A DNA stretch of 64,000 nt from Chitinophagaceae bacterium (GTDB taxonomy: Bacteria; Bacteroidota; Bacteroidia; Chitinophagales; Chitinophagaceae), in the NCBI GenBank assembly GCA_016710745.1, contig JADJVB010000010.1:1612001-1676000 (forward strand), read 5' to 3'. The notes beneath the pieces were generated by a model, which worked only from the letters and a program-made list of their open reading frames with translations, ran no database searches and was not told where the DNA came from. Both the position numbers and the translations under genes were made by a program. How positions within the stretch are numbered: position 1 is the first letter of the stretch; every line of letters begins with the position of its first letter. Shown one piece after another: positions 42,078 to 51,851 of this stretch.

Positions 42078-43730
42078 TTATGAACTCAATGCTCCCTGTA
42101 GTTCCGGAGCTTTAACTGTGTTTTTTTTTGCCGCATATTCTTTTGCGGCTTTGATAAAATTAACAAAGATCGGTTGCGGATTTTCTACGGTACTTTTTAA
42201 TTCGGGGTGATACTGCACGCCGATAAAAAAGGGATGGTCTTGCAATTCAACGATCTCTACCAAACCCGTTTCGGGATTTTTACCGCTCGGAATCAGTCCG
42301 GCTTTCTCAAAATCGTCGAGGTATTTATTGTTAAACTCCCAGCGATGGCGATGGCGTTCGCTAATTAGCGTTTCACCATATATGTTATAAGCAAGACTGT
42401 CTTTTTTAATTTCACAGGGATAAGCACCGAGGCGCATGGTACCACCTTTGTTTTCCACATTTTTCTGATCGTCCATTAAATCGATCACCGGATGGGTGGT
42501 GGATTCATCCATTTCGGTTGAATGGGCATCGGCCCAGCCCAACACGTTCCTGGCATATTCGATCACTGCCATTTGCATGCCAAGGCAGATGCCGAAGAAT
42601 GGCAATTTATTTTCCCTGGCATGTTTAACTGCAATGATCTTACCTTCTACACCACGGTTTCCAAATCCCGGGGCCACCAGTAAGCCGTCCAGGTCTTTCA
42701 GTTTCTCATTCACATTTTCCCCGGTAATAAATTCACTGTGTACGTTTACGATCTGCACTTTGCATTCGTTTATGGCACCGGCATGGATAAAGGATTCCAG
42801 GATCGACTTATAAGCATCCTGCAACTCAATATATTTTCCTATCAGTCCGATCCTGACCTTGCTTTGCGGGTATTTTAATTTTTCTAAAAAAGCACGCCAT
42901 TTGGTTAATTCCGGTGCGGCATATCCGTTGATCTGTAGTTTTTTCAGCACGATAACATCCAGGTTTTCCTGCAACATTTTTAGCGGCACCTCATAGATGG
43001 TGCTGGCATCTATGGCTTCAATAACGGCATCGGTTTTTACATTACAGAACAAGGCAATCTTTTTCTTCAACTCGTCATTGAGCGGATGCTCGGTGCGGCA
43101 AACAATTACGTTGGGGTGTACCCCTTCCTGGCTAAGCATACGCACACTATGTTGTGTAGGTTTTGTTTTTAGTTCTTTGGCCGCTTTCAGGTAGGGGATC
43201 AGGGTAAGGTGCACCACCATACAATCTTCTTCGGGCAACTCCCATTGGATCTGCCGCACCGCTTCTACAAACGGTAAACTTTCAATATCACCCACGGTTC
43301 CACCAATCTCGGTGATCACGATATCATATTCGCCGCCTTTACCCAACAACAGCATCCTGTTCTTTATTTCATCAGTAATATGTGGAATAACCTGCACGGT
43401 TTTGCCCAGGTAATCGCCGGCCCGTTCTTTATTTATCACCGTTTGATAAATACGGCCGGTAGTAACGTTATTGGCCTGTGAGGTTGGTATATTTAAAAAG
43501 CGTTCGTAATGGCCAAGGTCCAGGTCGGTTTCGGCGCCATCATCGGTTACAAAACACTCACCGTGTTCGTAAGGATTTAAAGTGCCGGGGTCAACGTTAA
43601 TGTATGGATCAAATTTTTGTATGGTTACTTTTAAACCTCTTGCCTGCAGCAGTTTGGCAAGCGATGCGGCGATAATGCCCTTGCCTAAGGAGGAAGTAAC
43701 ACCACCGGTTACAAAAATATACTTAGCCAT
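42078..43730 (-). CDS. pyrG: CTP synthase
   Basis: 550 residues. It aminates UTP to CTP using glutamine. The synthetase domain opens with IFVTGGVTSSLGKGI (P-loop) and has YINVDPGTLNPYEHGECFVTDDGAETDLDLGHYERF; the class I amidotransferase domain has the Cys in FGICLGMQM and the His/Glu in YHPELKS. First gene of a leftward cluster with the TrmH-like gene, the UbiA-like gene, ruvX and def. A near-consensus -7 element (TATCTTTA, 43834-43827) gives a leader of about 90 bases containing a hairpin. Confidence 0.97.
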   Translation of the reverse strand: MAKYIFVTGGVTSSLGKGIIAASLAKLLQARGLKVTIQKFDPYINVDPGTLNPYEHGECFVTDDGAETDLDLGHYERFLNIPTSQANNVTTGRIYQTVINKERAGDYLGKTVQVIPHITDEIKNRMLLLGKGGEYDIVITEIGGTVGDIESLPFVEAVRQIQWELPEEDCMVVHLTLIPYLKAAKELKTKPTQHSVRMLSQEGVHPNVIVCRTEHPLNDELKKKIALFCNVKTDAVIEAIDASTIYEVPLKMLQENLDVIVLKKLQINGYAAPELTKWRAFLEKLKYPQSKVRIGLIGKYIELQDAYKSILESFIHAGAINECKVQIVNVHSEFITGENVNEKLKDLDGLLVAPGFGNRGVEGKIIAVKHARENKLPFFGICLGMQMAVIEYARNVLGWADAHSTEMDESTTHPVIDLMDDQKNVENKGGTMRLGAYPCEIKKDSLAYNIYGETLISERHRHRWEFNNKYLDDFEKAGLIPSGKNPETGLVEIVELQDHPFFIGVQYHPELKSTVENPQPIFVNFIKAAKEYAAKKNTVKAPELQGALSS

Positions 43731-43743
43731 AATAAAATATTTG

Positions 43744-43775
43744 CCAACCCTCCCTTATTTTTTGGGAAGTGGTTG
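43744..43775 (-). other. Hairpin in the pyrG leader
   Basis: CAACC/GGTTG outer arms and TCCC/GGGA inner arms with a small internal loop, just upstream of the pyrG start. No T run follows on the reverse strand, so it is not a simple terminator. A role in pyrG control is speculative. Confidence 0.35.
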
Positions 43776-43893
43776 TCGTTAATAAATATGACCAGCAGAA
43801 ATGGAGAATAAATCTTGGAGGTCGGGTAAAGATAGGATGAATATTTGGAGCAAGGAAATTTGGGGGATATTTGTTGATAAATTCCCGATTAAA

Positions 43894-44688
43894 CTATCCC
43901 TTAACGATCTTATTAAAGCTGGTTGATATACCTTTTATTAATGATGAACTGAATCCCCTGTGTTCCATCTCGTTCAACCCGGCAATGGTACATCCTTTGG
44001 GTGTGGTTACTTTATCGATCTCCTGCTCGGGGTGTGTGCCATGCTGCAAAAGCAGGTCAGCAGCGCCTTTTACCGTTTGCGCAGCAATCAAATTTGCCGT
44101 AACGGCGTCGAAACCGATCTCGATACCGCCTTGTATATTGGCACGTATGTAACGCATGGCATAGGCTGTGCCACAGGCGCCAAGCACCGTTGCCGCATCC
44201 ATCAGGTTTTCGTTGATGATCACCACTTTTCCTAAAACGGAAAACAGCTCTTTTACATAAGCCGTTTGTTTTTCGGTTGCATTGGTAACGCTGATACAGG
44301 TCATGCTTTCCTGAATGGCAATCGCTGTGTTGGGCATCGCCCGAAAAACTGGGAGTTTCTTTTTTATGATCTCAACAATATCTTTGATAAATACACCCGT
44401 AACCACGGATACTAAAATATGATCGGGGGTTAGCTCTTTTTTAAAACTGTTCAGTACTTCCGATACCTGGTAGGGCTTTACGGCCAGTATCACCAGCTGA
44501 CTCTGTTTAACCGCAGCTGCATTATCCGAACCTGTTTTGATTCCCCTGGTAGCAAGTTCTTTAATGGTGGTTGTGTTTCTTTTGGTGAGATGAATATCGC
44601 CTGCTTTACAGTATTTGCTTTTTAATAATCCTTCGGCGATGGCCGAACCGAGGTTTCCGCCGCCAATGATGGCAATTTTATTTTTCAT
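43894..44688 (-). CDS. proC: Pyrroline-5-carboxylate reductase
   Basis: 264 residues from the ATG at 44688. Last step of proline synthesis, reducing P5C with NAD(P)H. The Rossmann motif IAIIGGGNLGSAIAEGLL is at the N-terminus, and the C-terminal signature VTTPKGCTIAGLNEMEHRGF is the family pattern. An in-frame ATG 28 codons upstream is rejected because it would start inside hldD and precede the Rossmann strand. Co-transcribed after hldD (10-base gap). Confidence 0.94.
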   Translation of the reverse strand: MKNKIAIIGGGNLGSAIAEGLLKSKYCKAGDIHLTKRNTTTIKELATRGIKTGSDNAAAVKQSQLVILAVKPYQVSEVLNSFKKELTPDHILVSVVTGVFIKDIVEIIKKKLPVFRAMPNTAIAIQESMTCISVTNATEKQTAYVKELFSVLGKVVIINENLMDAATVLGACGTAYAMRYIRANIQGGIEIGFDAVTANLIAAQTVKGAADLLLQHGTHPEQEIDKVTTPKGCTIAGLNEMEHRGFSSSLIKGISTSFNKIVKG

Positions 44689-44698
44689 GAATTTTATA

Positions 44699-45757
44699 TT
44701 AATAGAATGTATTGGTAGAAAGATATTTCCGCACATAATCATCCACACCTTTCTCCAGCGAATAAAATTCATGTGTGTAACCGGCTGCTTTTAGCTTATC
44801 CATATTGGCTTCGGTAAAGTATTGGTATTTATCGCGGATGTCTTCCGGCATATCAATGTATTCAATATCGGGTTGCAGATCCAAACCGGCAAAAGTTGAT
44901 TTCACCAGGTCGTTAAAACTTCTTGCCTGCCCTGTTCCTAAATTATAAATAGCAGAAGCAGGTTGGTTCTGCATTAGCCAATAACACACTTCCATAACAT
45001 CTTTTACATAAATAAAATCACGGAGTTGCTCGCCGTCTGCAAATCCATCTTTATGCGACCGGAATAATTTTACTTTTCCGGCAGTTTTGATTTGATTAAA
45101 TGAATGAAAAATCACGCTGGCCATTCTTCCCTTGTGAAATTCGTTGGGGCCATACACGTTAAAGAATTTCAAACCCGCCCAAAAAGGAGGATGGTCTTCC
45201 TGATGCAAAACCCATTTATCGAATTCGTTTTTGGAAATACCGTAGGGATTCAAAGGCCGCAGTTGTTCAATGGTATCATGATCATCATTGTAGCCATGTT
45301 CGCCTTCGCCATAGGTAGCCGCCGACGATGCGTAAATGAGGGGGATATTATTGATGGTGCAATAGTTCCAGATCTTTTGCGAATATTCTACATTTAAATG
45401 CTGATGAATACGGTAATCGAATTCGGCCGTATCGGTTCTGGCACCCAAATGGAAAACAAAACGTACTGCCGGTTTTTCACGTTGTGCCCAGTCAAAGAAT
45501 TCTTCCCGCTCTACCCGCACCAGGTATTTTTTATGGAGCAGGTTTAGCTCTTTGTCTTCCCGGGCAAATTCATCAACCAGGATCAGGTTTTCGTAGCCCA
45601 GTTGGTTTAAATAACTTACCAGGCAGGATCCGATGAAGCCTGCAGCCCCGGTGACTACTAAAGCCCCCTCCAAACCTGCCTGACCGGTAGGCAGGCCTCC
45701 CCCGATAGGGGAGGCTTTTAAAGACTCTGCGATTTTAATATTCTTTTCTAAACTCAT
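44699..45757 (-). CDS. hldD: ADP-L-glycero-D-manno-heptose 6-epimerase with an inserted N-terminal segment
   Basis: 352 residues from the ATG at 45757. It epimerises ADP-heptose for LPS core. The Rossmann motif TGAAGFIG is at 36-43, the YxxxK pair in NPYGISKNEFDKW, and the sugar block FNVYGPNEFHKGRMASVIFH. Family members normally begin at the Rossmann strand, but here about 30 residues precede it, and residues 15-31 (reading SPIGGGLPTGQAG and beyond) are encoded by a palindromic DNA element. An ATG 21 codons upstream lies within purL and is rejected. Second gene of purL-hldD-proC. Confidence 0.9.
   Translation of the reverse strand: MSLEKNIKIAESLKASPIGGGLPTGQAGLEGALVVTGAAGFIGSCLVSYLNQLGYENLILVDEFAREDKELNLLHKKYLVRVEREEFFDWAQREKPAVRFVFHLGARTDTAEFDYRIHQHLNVEYSQKIWNYCTINNIPLIYASSAATYGEGEHGYNDDHDTIEQLRPLNPYGISKNEFDKWVLHQEDHPPFWAGLKFFNVYGPNEFHKGRMASVIFHSFNQIKTAGKVKLFRSHKDGFADGEQLRDFIYVKDVMEVCYWLMQNQPASAIYNLGTGQARSFNDLVKSTFAGLDLQPDIEYIDMPEDIRDKYQYFTEANMDKLKAAGYTHEFYSLEKGVDDYVRKYLSTNTFY
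45660..45716. repeat. Double-palindrome element inserted in frame in hldD
   Basis: Two adjoining inverted repeats: CCTGCCT/AGGCAGG (45675-45681 and 45689-45695, 7-base centre) and GCCTCCCC/GGGGAGGC (45695-45702 and 45708-45715, 5-base loop). An outer partial pairing of AAAGCC with GGCTTT brackets both. The region is GC-rich and translates without a stop into a Gly/Pro-rich peptide. Confidence 0.75.
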
Positions 45758-45767
45758 TTTTCGATTT

Positions 45768-48011
45768 TTACAAAGCCGCCAATGCGTGTTCACTTTCGTG
45801 GCCGGCCAATAAATTGGCAATGGCGTTTTCGTATTTCTCTTTCCAGTCGTTCACATGCCCCCAGTCTTCTCCGTTAACTTCCACCTTGCCCGATGTTACT
45901 TTTCCTAAATAGGTAACCGTCATTTCCATTTTTTCCAACAGCATGATAAAGTCATTTCTGTTTTCTTTGGACACCGAAGCAACAACCCGGCTTTGAGCCT
46001 CTCCAAACCAATAGGCATCGCTTCTGATATCATCAGCATGTGCCTCAACCTCAAACCCAAGATTGCGGTTAAAACAACTTTCAATCAACGTGATAAACAA
46101 ACCACCCTCACTCACATCGTGCGCCGAGTTGATCAGTTTTTTCCGGATCATTTTTTTTACTTCATGCTGCATTTCAAATTCTTCATTCAAATCAAAATAT
46201 GGACAAGGAGAAAATTCCACTCCGTGAATTTTATGCAGGTACTCAGAAGAGTTGATATCATTGCGTTGCACGCCCACCAAATAGATCTCATCATCCTCCT
46301 GTTTAAAATCCATCGTCATTTTGTCGTTAGCCGAATCCAAAACACCCACCATGCCGATCGTTGGGGTAGGGTACACGGCACCGTCGGGTCCCTGGTTATA
46401 AAAACTCACATTACCGCCGGTTACCGGGGTATCAAATTTTACACAAGCCTCACCCATGCCCTTAACGGCATACACAAACTGGTAATACACTTCGGGATCG
46501 AACGGGTTTCCAAAATTTAAACAATTGGTAACACCTAATGGCTGCCCGCCACTGCAAACTATATTGCGGGCAGCTTCTGCAACAGCGATCATGGCGCCCT
46601 TGTATGGATCGGCAAAAACATACCGGCTGTTACAATCGGTTGTTAAAGCCAATGCTTTGTTGGTTGGTTTGGCCAATACGATGGCGGCATCGCTGGGTGC
46701 ATTGGTACTTACATTGCCCGTGCCAACCATGCTGTCGTATTGTACATAAATCCAACGCTTACTCGCAATGTTGGGTATTTGTATAATTTGTTCGGCCACC
46801 GCTTTCAGATCTTTCGGTACCGCAATGGTTGACACATCAAATGCTTTTATCTTTTCAAAATAGGTTGGTTCGGTATAAGGCCTGTCGTAAACCGGTGCGC
46901 CGCCACCCAATACCAGTTCATAGGCGGGTAACTGTGCTTCCAGTTTTCCATCCACAAAAAAATGCAGCAGTCCGTCGTCGGTTACTTCGCCAATTTCGCT
47001 GCAGGGCAGATCCCATTTTTTAAAAATATCATGTATCAATTGTTCTTTTCCTTTTTCGGCAACCAGCAGCATCCGTTCCTGGCTTTCGCTTAAAAGTAAT
47101 TCCCAGGGTTTCATATCTTTTTGCCGGGTAGGTACTTTATCCAGGTCGATGCGCATACCCGCTTCCCCTTTTGCACTCATTTCGGAAGTAGAGCAAATGA
47201 TGCCGGCAGCACCCATATCCTGCATGCCCACTACAGCACCTGTTTCTAAAACCTCGAGACAGGCTTCCAATAATTTTTTTTCCTGGAAGGGATCACCAAC
47301 CTGCACGGCAGGCAGATCTTCGGCACTGTCGGCTGTTATATCGGCCGAGGCAAAACTGGCTCCGCCAATACCATCTTTGCCGGTGGCACTTCCCACAAAA
47401 AAAACGGGATTGCCTTTTATTTTACCCGATGTAGCCGACACCGTTGTGCCATTTTTTAAAATGCCAACGCTCATCGCATTCACCAATGGATTGGTATGAT
47501 AGCAGTCTTCAAAATAAACTTCGCCACCAACAGTAGGTACACCAAAACAGTTACCGTAGTGGCCGATGCCATGCACCACGCCGGCCAGCAGATGTTGCGT
47601 TTTTGCTTCGGTTAATTTTCCAAAACGTAAGGAATTTAACGACGCAATGGGCCTGGCACCCATCGTGAAAATATCGCGGTTGATACCGCCCACACCCGTA
47701 GCCGCACCCTGGAAGGGTTCGATAGCCGAAGGGTGATTATGCGATTCTATTTTAAATACAACACCATACCCATCACCAATATCCATTAACCCGGCATTCT
47801 CTTCACCAGCCTTTACGAGCATTTTTTTTCCTTCACGGGGCAATGTCTTTAACCATTTGATCGAATTCTTATAGCTGCAGTGTTCGCTCCACATGGCGCT
47901 GAAAGAACAGAGCTCATTAAAATTGGGCGTGCGACCAAGTTTTTGTTTGATCAATTCAAATTCTTCGGCTGTCAGTCTGAGTTGTTCGGCTGTTTTTACT
48001 GTAATTTCCAT
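45768..48011 (-). CDS. purL: Phosphoribosylformylglycinamidine synthase II
   Basis: 747 residues from the ATG at 48011. The small-form PurL makes FGAM from FGAR and needs separate PurQ and PurS. Motifs: FNELCSFSAMWSEHCSYKNS, VFKIESHNHPSAIEPFQGAATGVGGINRDIFTMGARPIA, ALTTDCNSRYVFADPYKG. An in-frame ATG 11 codons upstream is passed over because MEITVKTAEQ fits the family start. The promoter TACCTTTG is at 48049-48042. First gene of purL-hldD-proC; hldD starts 10 bases after its stop. Confidence 0.95.
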   Translation of the reverse strand: MEITVKTAEQLRLTAEEFELIKQKLGRTPNFNELCSFSAMWSEHCSYKNSIKWLKTLPREGKKMLVKAGEENAGLMDIGDGYGVVFKIESHNHPSAIEPFQGAATGVGGINRDIFTMGARPIASLNSLRFGKLTEAKTQHLLAGVVHGIGHYGNCFGVPTVGGEVYFEDCYHTNPLVNAMSVGILKNGTTVSATSGKIKGNPVFFVGSATGKDGIGGASFASADITADSAEDLPAVQVGDPFQEKKLLEACLEVLETGAVVGMQDMGAAGIICSTSEMSAKGEAGMRIDLDKVPTRQKDMKPWELLLSESQERMLLVAEKGKEQLIHDIFKKWDLPCSEIGEVTDDGLLHFFVDGKLEAQLPAYELVLGGGAPVYDRPYTEPTYFEKIKAFDVSTIAVPKDLKAVAEQIIQIPNIASKRWIYVQYDSMVGTGNVSTNAPSDAAIVLAKPTNKALALTTDCNSRYVFADPYKGAMIAVAEAARNIVCSGGQPLGVTNCLNFGNPFDPEVYYQFVYAVKGMGEACVKFDTPVTGGNVSFYNQGPDGAVYPTPTIGMVGVLDSANDKMTMDFKQEDDEIYLVGVQRNDINSSEYLHKIHGVEFSPCPYFDLNEEFEMQHEVKKMIRKKLINSAHDVSEGGLFITLIESCFNRNLGFEVEAHADDIRSDAYWFGEAQSRVVASVSKENRNDFIMLLEKMEMTVTYLGKVTSGKVEVNGEDWGHVNDWKEKYENAIANLLAGHESEHALAAL

Positions 48012-48041
48012 AAATAGTGATGAGCGCTTGTTGAGAAAATG

Positions 48042-48049
48042 CAAAGGTA
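48042..48049 (-). promoter_or_regulatory. -7 promoter element of purL
   Basis: TACCTTTG on the reverse strand, an exact TAnnTTTG match 31 bases upstream of the purL ATG. It lies inside the longer open frame, supporting the start at 48011. Confidence 0.55.
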
Positions 48050-48122
48050 CGTAACCGCCTGCCTTTATCCTGACGGGTAAAGCAAATATTTTAACTATCT
48101 TCCCACACCAAAAACCGAGGCT

Positions 48123-49391
48123 TTGAACTACCTGTTATTTGTTATTTACCTGATCGTTTTATGTTGGTGGCTGCTTCGAATACCCTTTATTACAAATACC
48201 GGCATCAGTAGCAAAGTGATACTGGGACTATTTTTGCTTAAAATTTTCGCAGGTATTACCATTGGCTGGATCTCGATACATATTTACGGGCCGGGAAATG
48301 ATTACTGGGATGTGCATGATTTTGCCCTGGAGGAATACCAGTTGTTATTCAGCGATCCGGGTACTTATTTCAGTAATTTATTTACTTCGTCATATCCACA
48401 GGGTTATGGCGGTTTGTTTGGTTCGGGCGATTCGTACTGGAACGACCTGGAGGGTAATATCCTGATCAAAATAGTTTCGGTGTTCAATATTTTCAGCCGG
48501 GGCGATTACTACATCAACAGTTTGTTTTTCAATTTTATCATCTTCTTTGGTCATGTCATTTGGTACCGGCTTTTTATAAAAATTTATCCGGGAAAAAACG
48601 CGTTGGTGATCATCGGTTGCTTTTTGCTTCCGTCTACTTTATATTTTGCATCCGGTATTCATAAAGACGGGTTGGTATTTTTGTTGCTGGCGGTTTTACT
48701 GTACAGCGTTTTTCAATCGCTTGTCAAAGAAAAGTTTACCCTAAAAAGGATCCTGTTCGCCTGTTTCAGCCTGTTTTTTATATTCCTGATCAGGAACTAT
48801 GTTGTGCTGGCGCTGGTTCCCGCATTAGTGGCCTGGGTTATCAGCAGTAAAACAAAATGGCCGGCAATGCTCACTTTCGCTTCCATTTATTTTATTGTCT
48901 GCCTGTTGTTTTTTACTATCGGTAATATTAGCAATAAAATAAAACCAATGGAAATTATTACGGCCAAACAGTTGGCGTATTTGAATTTGCCCGCGGCTGC
49001 TACAACCATTAAGCTGGATAGGGTAGAACCAACAGTTAAAAGTTTTGTAAGCAATCTGCCGCAGGCTTTAAACCATAGTTTACTGCGTCCGTATATTTGG
49101 GAGCTACCCGTTAAATCGTTACTGCCGTTTAATATGGAGTTATTGATCTATGAAATATTGCTTTTAATTTTTGTGTTTTTCCGGCGAAAAGAATTTGATA
49201 GATCCAGACTTCCTTTTTTATTGGTTTCGTTTTTTTTCGTTTTAACCGCTTTCAGCTTAATTGGGTATATCACACCCAACCTGGGATCATTGGTGCGGTA
49301 CCGAAGCTTATACCTTCCGCTGATCATGGTGCCGATTTTATGTGCTGTCAATTGGCAAAAATTATCTGAAGTATTTAAAATTAAAAAATAA
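48123..49391 (+). CDS. Polytopic membrane protein of unknown function (TTG start)
   Basis: 422 residues with about 10 membrane helices and a hydrophilic loop of about 70 residues after helix 2 (GPGNDYWDVHDFALEEYQLLFSD...). The overall plan resembles O-antigen polymerase or GT-C-type envelope glycosyltransferases, but no diagnostic motif was found. The frame has no ATG between the in-frame stop at 48078 and the first helix, so TTG at 48123 is the only reasonable start. Divergent from purL. Confidence 0.7.
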   Translation: MNYLLFVIYLIVLCWWLLRIPFITNTGISSKVILGLFLLKIFAGITIGWISIHIYGPGNDYWDVHDFALEEYQLLFSDPGTYFSNLFTSSYPQGYGGLFGSGDSYWNDLEGNILIKIVSVFNIFSRGDYYINSLFFNFIIFFGHVIWYRLFIKIYPGKNALVIIGCFLLPSTLYFASGIHKDGLVFLLLAVLLYSVFQSLVKEKFTLKRILFACFSLFFIFLIRNYVVLALVPALVAWVISSKTKWPAMLTFASIYFIVCLLFFTIGNISNKIKPMEIITAKQLAYLNLPAAATTIKLDRVEPTVKSFVSNLPQALNHSLLRPYIWELPVKSLLPFNMELLIYEILLLIFVFFRRKEFDRSRLPFLLVSFFFVLTAFSLIGYITPNLGSLVRYRSLYLPLIMVPILCAVNWQKLSEVFKIKK

Positions 49392-49501
49392 AATATATAA
49401 ATTATTTTTCCACATTCTGCTAGAATAAGGCTTAATAAGTCAAAATAATATTGTTTTATTGTAGTATTTAGTGTTTTTTTGCGTCTTAAATTCAAATTTA
49501 T

Positions 49502-51697
49502 ATGGAATCTTTAAGATTTAAGGCGTTAGATAACCTGAGTAACGGCATACCGAAAGTAAAAGTGGAAGGCTCAAAAAAAATCACCGAAATTTTTAATGAG
49601 AATGTTTTTACCCTGGATGTAGCCCGCAAATTTCTCAGCGACGAAGCCTATAAAAGTTTAGTTGCTTCTACAAAGGGGCATAAAAAAATCGACCGTAATA
49701 TGGGTGCCCGAATTGCCAATGGTATTCGGGTTTGGGCCGAAGGAAAAGGGGTAACTCATTTCACCCATTGGTTTCAACCGTTAACCGGTTTGTCGGCCGA
49801 AAAACACGATTCATTTTTTACTTTAAAATCAGATGGTTCGCCTATCGAAGAATTTGAAGCAGCCGCGTTGATCCAACAGGAGCCCGATGCCTCATCATTT
49901 CCGAGTGGCGGACTAAGGGCAACTTTTGAAGCCCGCGGATATACCGCCTGGGATCCATCTTCTCCGGCCTTTATTATGGAGATCGGGCAGGGTAAAACCT
50001 TGTGCATACCCACCATCTTTGTTTCCTACACCGGTGAATCGCTGGATACAAAAACGCCGTTGTTAAAGGCCCTGGTAGCTTTGGATAAGGCAGCGGTAGA
50101 TGTTTGCCAGTTCTTTGATAAGAACGTAACCAAGGTTACCGCAACCCTCGGATGGGAGCAGGAATATTTTGTGATAGATGCCGGATTGGCAAATACCCGC
50201 CCGGACCTGGTTTTAACAGGCCGTACCGTATACGGTCATGCGCCCGCAAAAGGGCAGCAACTGGATGATCATTATTTTGGCGCCATTCCGGAAAGGATTT
50301 ATGCCTTTATGCGTGATTTTGAACAGGAGAGTTATAAGCTCGGCATTCCGATCCGTACAAGGCATAACGAAGTGGCACCGGCCCAGTTTGAATGTGCGCC
50401 CATTTTTGAAGAAACCAACCTGGCAGTTGATCATAATACCCTGTTGATGGATATTATGGACCGTGTAGCCAAGCGCCATGGATTAAAATGTTTATTGCAC
50501 GAAAAACCATTCGCCGGCATCAACGGAAGTGGTAAGCACAATAACTGGAGTTTGGCCACCGACACCGGCGTTAATTTGTTGGGTCCGGGTAAAACACCAA
50601 AGACGAATTTGATGTTCCTGGCATTTTTTGTAAATGCTATTAAAGCCGTTCATGATTATGCCGATTTGTTGAGGGCTTCCATCGCCAGTGCAGGTAACGA
50701 TCACCGGTTGGGTGCCAATGAAGCGCCTCCGGCCATCATCTCTATTTTTATAGGTAAATATTTAACCGAAGTGTTGAATGAAATAGAGGTACGGGTTGGA
50801 GATAAATTTGATGAACAGGATGAAGCGATCCTGAAACTGGATATACACAAAAGTATTCCTGAACTGATGCTGGATAACACCGACCGTAACCGTACCTCGC
50901 CTTTTGCCTTTACCGGAAATAAGTTTGAATTCCGTGCGGTAGGTTCCTCGGCCAACTGCGCCAATTCGATGACCGCATTGAATGCCATCATGGCCGAAAC
51001 ATTGAAATGCTTTAAAACCGATGTGGATGGTTTGATTGAAAAAGGGGAGAAGAAAGAAGTGGCTATTATGCAGGTGATTCAAAGGTATATTGTTGAAAGC
51101 AAGTCGGTTTTGTTTGAAGGCGACGGTTACAGCGATGCCTGGGAAAAAGAAGCCAAAAAACGCGGACTTCCCAATGTTAAAACCACCCCATTGGCATTGG
51201 ATGCATATGTAACCGATAAGAATAAAGATCTTTTCAAAAACAACGAAATTTATAACCACGCCGAACTGGAAGCCCGCCACGAGATCATGCTGGAATCGTA
51301 TATTAAAAAAGTACAGATAGAGGCAAGGGTGATGGGCGATCTGGCCACTACGTTCATTTTACCATCGGCCGCCAAATACCAAAATGTTTTAATTAAAAAT
51401 ATTGTTGGGTTAAAAGAAGTTGGTTTACCGGAAACGGCTTATGCCAACCAAAAGCAGGTATTGGAAAAGATCAGCGAGCATATCAATATCGTTAGCGACA
51501 ACGTGGAGAAAATGATCGAGGAAAGAAAGAAAGCCAACGAAATAAAAGATACCCGCGAAATGGCCATTGCCTATTGCGACAATGTAAAAGGCAAATATTT
51601 TGACATCATCCGCTATCATGTTGATAAACTGGAATTACTGGTGGATGATTCTTATTGGGTATTGCCTAAATACCGCGAATTGCTTTTCTTGAGATAG
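49502..51697 (+). CDS. glnN: Glutamine synthetase type III
   Basis: 731 residues, the length of GSIII dodecamers (about 700-730) rather than GSI. It makes glutamine from glutamate, ammonia and ATP. The N-terminal GSIII domain reads MGARIANGIRVWAEGKGVTHFTHWFQPLTG; the catalytic block is WEQEYFVID..., and FAGINGSGKHNNWSL is the GSIII counterpart of the ATP/glutamate loop. It appears to be the sole ammonia-assimilation gene in the window. A hairpin terminator follows at 51718. Confidence 0.96.
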   Translation: MESLRFKALDNLSNGIPKVKVEGSKKITEIFNENVFTLDVARKFLSDEAYKSLVASTKGHKKIDRNMGARIANGIRVWAEGKGVTHFTHWFQPLTGLSAEKHDSFFTLKSDGSPIEEFEAAALIQQEPDASSFPSGGLRATFEARGYTAWDPSSPAFIMEIGQGKTLCIPTIFVSYTGESLDTKTPLLKALVALDKAAVDVCQFFDKNVTKVTATLGWEQEYFVIDAGLANTRPDLVLTGRTVYGHAPAKGQQLDDHYFGAIPERIYAFMRDFEQESYKLGIPIRTRHNEVAPAQFECAPIFEETNLAVDHNTLLMDIMDRVAKRHGLKCLLHEKPFAGINGSGKHNNWSLATDTGVNLLGPGKTPKTNLMFLAFFVNAIKAVHDYADLLRASIASAGNDHRLGANEAPPAIISIFIGKYLTEVLNEIEVRVGDKFDEQDEAILKLDIHKSIPELMLDNTDRNRTSPFAFTGNKFEFRAVGSSANCANSMTALNAIMAETLKCFKTDVDGLIEKGEKKEVAIMQVIQRYIVESKSVLFEGDGYSDAWEKEAKKRGLPNVKTTPLALDAYVTDKNKDLFKNNEIYNHAELEARHEIMLESYIKKVQIEARVMGDLATTFILPSAAKYQNVLIKNIVGLKEVGLPETAYANQKQVLEKISEHINIVSDNVEKMIEERKKANEIKDTREMAIAYCDNVKGKYFDIIRYHVDKLELLVDDSYWVLPKYRELLFLR

Positions 51698-51717
51698 TAT
51701 TTACTGCGTTATTAAAT

Positions 51718-51791
51718 ATCCCGCAAAGACACAGAGGACACAAGGATTAAAATATTTCTTGTTGTACTTAGTGGCTTTGCGGGATTTTTTT
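51718..51791 (+). terminator. Long hairpin terminator, REP-like, after glnN
   Basis: Outer arms ATCCCGCAAAG/CTTTGCGGGAT (51718-51728 and 51775-51785, 11 bp perfect) followed by a T run. The 46-base interior also pairs imperfectly: ACACAGAGGACACAAG opposite CTTGTTGTACTTAGTG. The 'AAGACACAGAGGACACAAGG' style is like repetitive hairpins seen in many bacterial genomes. Confidence 0.75.
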
Positions 51792-51851
51792 ATTTCTTCT
51801 TTTTAAACTTCTCATTATAAAAACCATCTATCATTATGAAAATTTACTTAC

